A stretch of 7,184 nt of DNA from Actinomycetota bacterium. Its GTDB lineage: Bacteria; Actinomycetota; Actinomycetes; Nanopelagicales; Nanopelagicaceae. Shown here one piece after another: positions 5,199 to 7,184 of the stretch (position 1 is its first letter; each line of letters begins with the position of its first letter). The position numbers and the translations under genes were made by a program. Under the pieces are notes generated by a model, which was given only the letters and a program-made list of their open reading frames with translations, did no database searches and had not been told where the DNA came from. Location: contig CANNDP010000046.1 of the NCBI GenBank assembly GCA_947503395.1, positions 1 to 7,184 of the forward strand, in the 5' to 3' direction.

Positions 5199-5833
5199 CG
5201 ATTTCCCACCAGAATAAAGTCGTAATTTCCCATATCCTCAATCAGGTTTGGAATTATTGGCCTTGGGACAAGAAGTGTTAATACTAAGTCCCCTCCTAGA
5301 GTATTTGCCTGGTTATCTACTTGATCTATGACCAAATCACTTGCAATCAAGCGACTTTTATATCTGCCAGATTCAAGACTTTGAGAGCGCAATTCAGATT
5401 TCGTAATTCCGTAAATATCAACTCGTTGTCCGCTGCCAATATCTTTTGGTACTTGAGAAAAGGCGATAGCAATCGGAACCTGCTGGAGCTGCTCATCTAC
5501 ATGGCTACTTAGTGCGTAAGCTGGTATTAATTCATCAATTCCAATGGCTCTAACCACTGAGCTTCCAATGATGGAGACTTGCCCATCGATGTAGTTTCCA
5601 GCATTACCAGGTAATAAAACTTTGCTGATAACCACATCTTCTGCCGTAATTACCTCTCCTTTGTCAAGGTCAACCGCTGCGCTCCAAACTGTGATCATCC
5701 GGCTCGATGAATTAGAGATGACTAGAGCTGAGATAAATGAAGCAGCGATTAAGCATCCCCCTAAAATCGTTTTAAGATAACTACGGATAGAGAAGTTAAA
5801 GGAATTTTTCTGAAGCTTTTTGGTGTTTTTCAT
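5195..5833 (-). CDS. SAF-domain membrane protein, CpaB/RcpC-like
   Basis: A 212-residue protein. It has a short basic N-terminus, one membrane segment (about 20-40, TILGGCLIAASFISALVIS) and a SAF domain (about 46-107: VWSAAVDLDKGEVITAEDV, then LLPGNA and a second lobe ending near DELIPAYALS). The remaining 105 residues (PIAIAFSQVPKDIGSGQRVDIYG and onward) resemble the C-terminal part of CpaB/RcpC Flp-pilus assembly proteins. The bulk is expected outside the membrane. I chose ATG 5833; a TTG at 5839 would add two residues but is poorer, and neither has a clear ribosome binding site. The ATG overlaps the stop of a possible 30-codon ORF (ATGA), and its own stop overlaps the next start (GTGA), so the set is likely translationally coupled. 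Confidence is high for SAF, moderate for a pilus role. Confidence 0.78.
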   Translation of the reverse strand: MKNTKKLQKNSFNFSIRSYLKTILGGCLIAASFISALVISNSSSRMITVWSAAVDLDKGEVITAEDVVISKVLLPGNAGNYIDGQVSIIGSSVVRAIGIDELIPAYALSSHVDEQLQQVPIAIAFSQVPKDIGSGQRVDIYGITKSELRSQSLESGRYKSRLIASDLVIDQVDNQANTLGGDLVLTLLVPRPIIPNLIEDMGNYDFILVGNR

Positions 5834-5922
5834 TGGCAATGAATACCCAATTTCTTGCCCTCATGAGCTTCTACTTCCACAACCAAAACGCAGGTATTAA
5901 CAAGCTGTGGACAATGCCTCAT
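5830..5922 (-). CDS. Possible 30-residue leader ORF before the SAF operon (tentative)
   Basis: An open frame from ATG 5922 encodes 30 residues beginning MRHCPQLVNTCVLVVEVEAH and ending LGIHCQ. Its TGA stop overlaps the SAF start in ATGA. A 5-of-6 -10 element (TATCAT, 5936-5931) lies just before it, so transcription would start near 5924 and the ORF would be read as a nearly leaderless message. It has three cysteines and no recognisable domain. Its length gives little statistical support; coupling and promoter position are the only reasons to list it. Confidence 0.3.
   Translation of the reverse strand: MRHCPQLVNTCVLVVEVEAHEGKKLGIHCQ
5906..5914 (-). promoter_or_regulatory. Single DnaA-box-like 9-mer
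   Basis: The minus strand reads TTGTCCACA, identical to the preferred DnaA box of high-GC Actinobacteria as I recall it and 8 of 9 to TTATCCACA. It lies between the divergent SAF and DUF6459-like genes, just downstream of the proposed -10 element. It is a lone box, so this is not an origin. A chance match is possible. Confidence 0.25.
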
Positions 5923-5930
5923 CCTTTTAG

Positions 5931-5936
5931 ATGATA
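5931..5936 (-). promoter_or_regulatory. Candidate -10 element for the SAF-CpaE-PdtaS operon
   Basis: TATCAT on the minus strand matches TATAAT at 5 of 6 positions. The -35 region 16-18 bp upstream (around TGGTTA) is weak. It is the best promoter element in the divergent gap on this strand. Confidence 0.4.
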
Positions 5937-5968
5937 GTTATTTCACATTTAATAACCATGCTCTATCT

Positions 5969-6493
5969 ATGAAAAATGAAGCAGAAATAAGCAATAGAAG
6001 ATTTGATCTTTCTGATTATGACTTATTGGATCATCCGGCATTAGAGCTATTTGAGAAGAATAGCTTTTATTCAACTCCTCTTTTTGGAAGAGATGTAGGC
6101 CAGGAAAGCAACAAGCTCTATCTAATTCCAACTAGCCATGGCGAGAACTATGAAGCAGATTTTGCTCCCACTCCTTCTTCTCTTGCAGAACTTCCCAATG
6201 CCACGCGCTGGACTCTTACTTATTTGATTACCGCTCTTGAGATTATGGCTGCAAGGCGCCCCGCATCTCAAGTTGCTCGCACCACACACCGCTACACCTA
6301 TAACTCGCTACTTACTCAAGTAGGAAGCTTGAAGGAAGTTCCCAAGATCAAAAGTGTTAGAAGAAGCCAGCCAATAGTTGGAGTCGTTGAACTAAACGCT
6401 ACATTGATTTTCAAAGAGAGAATTAGGGCTCTCGTTGCACGCTTTGAAGGGGTCGATCACAAATGGCTCTGTACTGAGTTAAGCCTTATTTAG
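5969..6493 (+). CDS. Small conserved actinobacterial protein, Rv3235/DUF6459-like
   Basis: A 174-residue soluble protein with no signal peptide or membrane segment. Residues 1-78 are variable and acidic. The conserved part starts near residue 80 with WTLTYLITALEIMAARRPASQVARTT, passes through KIKSVRRSQPIVGVVELNATL (126-146) and ends RIRALVARFEGVDHKWLCTEL (151-171). That C-terminal pattern (two strands, then a strand with a W/C/T-E-L ending) fits the DUF6459 family, typified by M. tuberculosis Rv3235, which also lies near secA. The molecular function is unknown. The ATG at 5969 has no ribosome binding site. It is divergent from the SAF operon and its stop is 4 bp from the convergent secA stop. 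The family call rests on remembered motifs and neighbourhood. Confidence 0.65.
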   Translation: MKNEAEISNRRFDLSDYDLLDHPALELFEKNSFYSTPLFGRDVGQESNKLYLIPTSHGENYEADFAPTPSSLAELPNATRWTLTYLITALEIMAARRPASQVARTTHRYTYNSLLTQVGSLKEVPKIKSVRRSQPIVGVVELNATLIFKERIRALVARFEGVDHKWLCTELSLI

Positions 6494-6497
6494 AAAG

Positions 6498-7184
6498 CTA
6501 TGCAGCTCCATGGCAGCGTTTATATTTCTTTCCAGATCCACATGGGCAAGGTGAATTTCTAGATACTCCGCCATTTACTGAAGGCGATGACTTTGAAACC
6601 TGACCACTCTCACTAGGAGATGAGTAACGAAGCTCTTGCTTTGGAGCAGCTGGGGTAACGCCCTTTGCTTCGACGTGTTCATTTTCAACCTTAACTTCAA
6701 CATTAAATAAGAATCCAACTAGCTCTTCCTTAATTGCATCCATCATCGCAGAAAATAGCTCATATCCCTCTTTTTGATATTCAACAAGTGGATCTCGCTG
6801 CGCCATCGCGCGAAGACCAATTCCTTCTTGAAGATAATCCATCTCATAGAGATGCTCGCGCCACTTTCTATCTAATACAGAAAGGAGAATCTTTCGCTCA
6901 AGTTCACGCAGGACTTCAGCGCCTAGATCTTGCTCACGTTTTGCATAGGCAGCAAAGATGTCATCTAGGACTTTAGCGGTAAGGAAATCAGTATCTAAAC
7001 CAGTTCTGCCACCAACTTCAGCTTCAATATCTTCAACTTTAAATGAGATGGGATAAGTTGCTTTCAGAGCGGTCCAGAGTTGATCTAGATCCCACTCTTC
7101 AGGAAATCCTTCATTAGTTGCTGCTCCAACATAACCGCGAATCGTATCTTCAATAAATCCTGTGACTTGCTCCTTGATATCAGC
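6498..7184 (-). CDS. secA: Preprotein translocase ATPase SecA, C-terminal 228 residues (start beyond window)
   Basis: The frame is open to the right edge, and the gene continues beyond 7184. SecA is the motor that drives unfolded preproteins through SecYEG; whole proteins have about 900 residues, so roughly a quarter is visible. The helical wing and scaffold region includes LLSVLDRKWREHLYEMDYLQ, followed by EGIGLRAMAQRDPLVEYQ and EGYELFSAMM (visible residues about 100-148). A variable Ser/Pro-rich linker follows (about 165-207). The tail CPCGSGKKYKRCHG carries the zinc site CxCx8CH (visible residues 213, 215, 224, 225), used in other bacteria for SecB and phospholipid contact. The methionine at 6842 in HLYEMDYL is internal, not a start. 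Synteny with a DUF6459-like gene matches other Actinobacteria. Confidence 0.97.
   Translation of the reverse strand, partial: ADIKEQVTGFIEDTIRGYVGAATNEGFPEEWDLDQLWTALKATYPISFKVEDIEAEVGGRTGLDTDFLTAKVLDDIFAAYAKREQDLGAEVLRELERKILLSVLDRKWREHLYEMDYLQEGIGLRAMAQRDPLVEYQKEGYELFSAMMDAIKEELVGFLFNVEVKVENEHVEAKGVTPAAPKQELRYSSPSESGQVSKSSPSVNGGVSRNSPCPCGSGKKYKRCHGAA

Noticed and set aside
5321..5512. Plus-strand open frame of 63 codons
   Set aside because: It is antisense to the SAF gene, with no ribosome binding site and no recognisable motif.
5837..5839. TTG start for the SAF protein
   Set aside because: It adds only two residues, has no better ribosome binding site, and ATG 5833 forms the ATGA overlap with the upstream frame.
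5958..5972. Four-codon mini-ORF (ATG CTC TAT CTA TGA) overlapping the DUF6459-like start
   Set aside because: It echoes the ATGA overlaps elsewhere, but so short a frame arises easily by chance and has no ribosome binding site.
6498..6842. A separate 114-residue SEC-C zinc-motif protein starting at 6842
   Set aside because: The frame is open upstream to the window edge and encodes SecA scaffold sequence; the methionine is the internal one in HLYEMDYL.
6734..6976. Plus-strand open frame of 80 codons
   Set aside because: It is antisense to secA, whose frame shows clear conserved motifs throughout; the product has no family features.
1..7184. CRISPR array, insertion sequence or integrated element
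   Set aside because: No regularly spaced repeats, transposase, integrase or duplicated tRNA end was seen; sequence after the tRNA leads directly to a core gene.

Overview
The window reads as a compact, moderately low-GC actinobacterial chromosome segment. The diagnostic genes are a WhiB1-type iron-sulfur protein, a PdtaS-type HWE/HisKA_2 histidine kinase, a protein resembling the Rv3235/DUF6459 family, and the end of secA. The AT-rich codon use, 4-base gene overlaps and very short spacers suggest a streamlined lineage such as the freshwater acI/Nanopelagicales group. That placement is inference from style, not from a search.

Layout. 1-357 (-) is the N-terminal part of a LacI-family repressor running off the left edge. 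358-463 is a divergent control region with helically spaced TGTA repeats. 464-1093 (+) is an AlkA-like 3-methyladenine DNA glycosylase. 1090-2080 (-) is an msrA-msrB methionine sulfoxide reductase operon whose last stop overlaps the glycosylase stop. 2125-2196 (+) is tRNA-Arg(CCG). 2197-2422 holds the control region of whiB1: a promoter, an upstream inverted repeat, a leader of about 100 nt with a hairpin, and a possible 36-codon ORF. 2423-2698 (+) is whiB1. 2703-5833 (-) is an apparent operon, read from right to left: a SAF-domain (CpaB-like) membrane protein, a CpaE/TadZ-like P-loop protein, then PdtaS. A possible 30-codon leader ORF precedes it. 5969-6493 (+) is a small DUF6459-like protein, and 6498-7184 (-) is the C-terminal quarter of SecA.

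How the genes fit together. AlkA repairs alkylated DNA, MsrA/MsrB repair oxidised methionine, and in mycobacteria both WhiB1 and the PdtaS-PdtaR system are linked to nitric oxide, so the left and middle parts have a stress-response theme. The most unusual arrangement is PdtaS placed as the third gene of an operon behind two relatives of Tad/Flp pilus factors, with no pilus motor, platform or pilin gene in view. The P-loop protein has lost both lysines of the MinD-type Walker A motif.

There is no CRISPR array, insertion sequence, integrase, rRNA or clear intrinsic terminator. No non-coding stretch exceeds 300 bases; the longest is 2197-2422.
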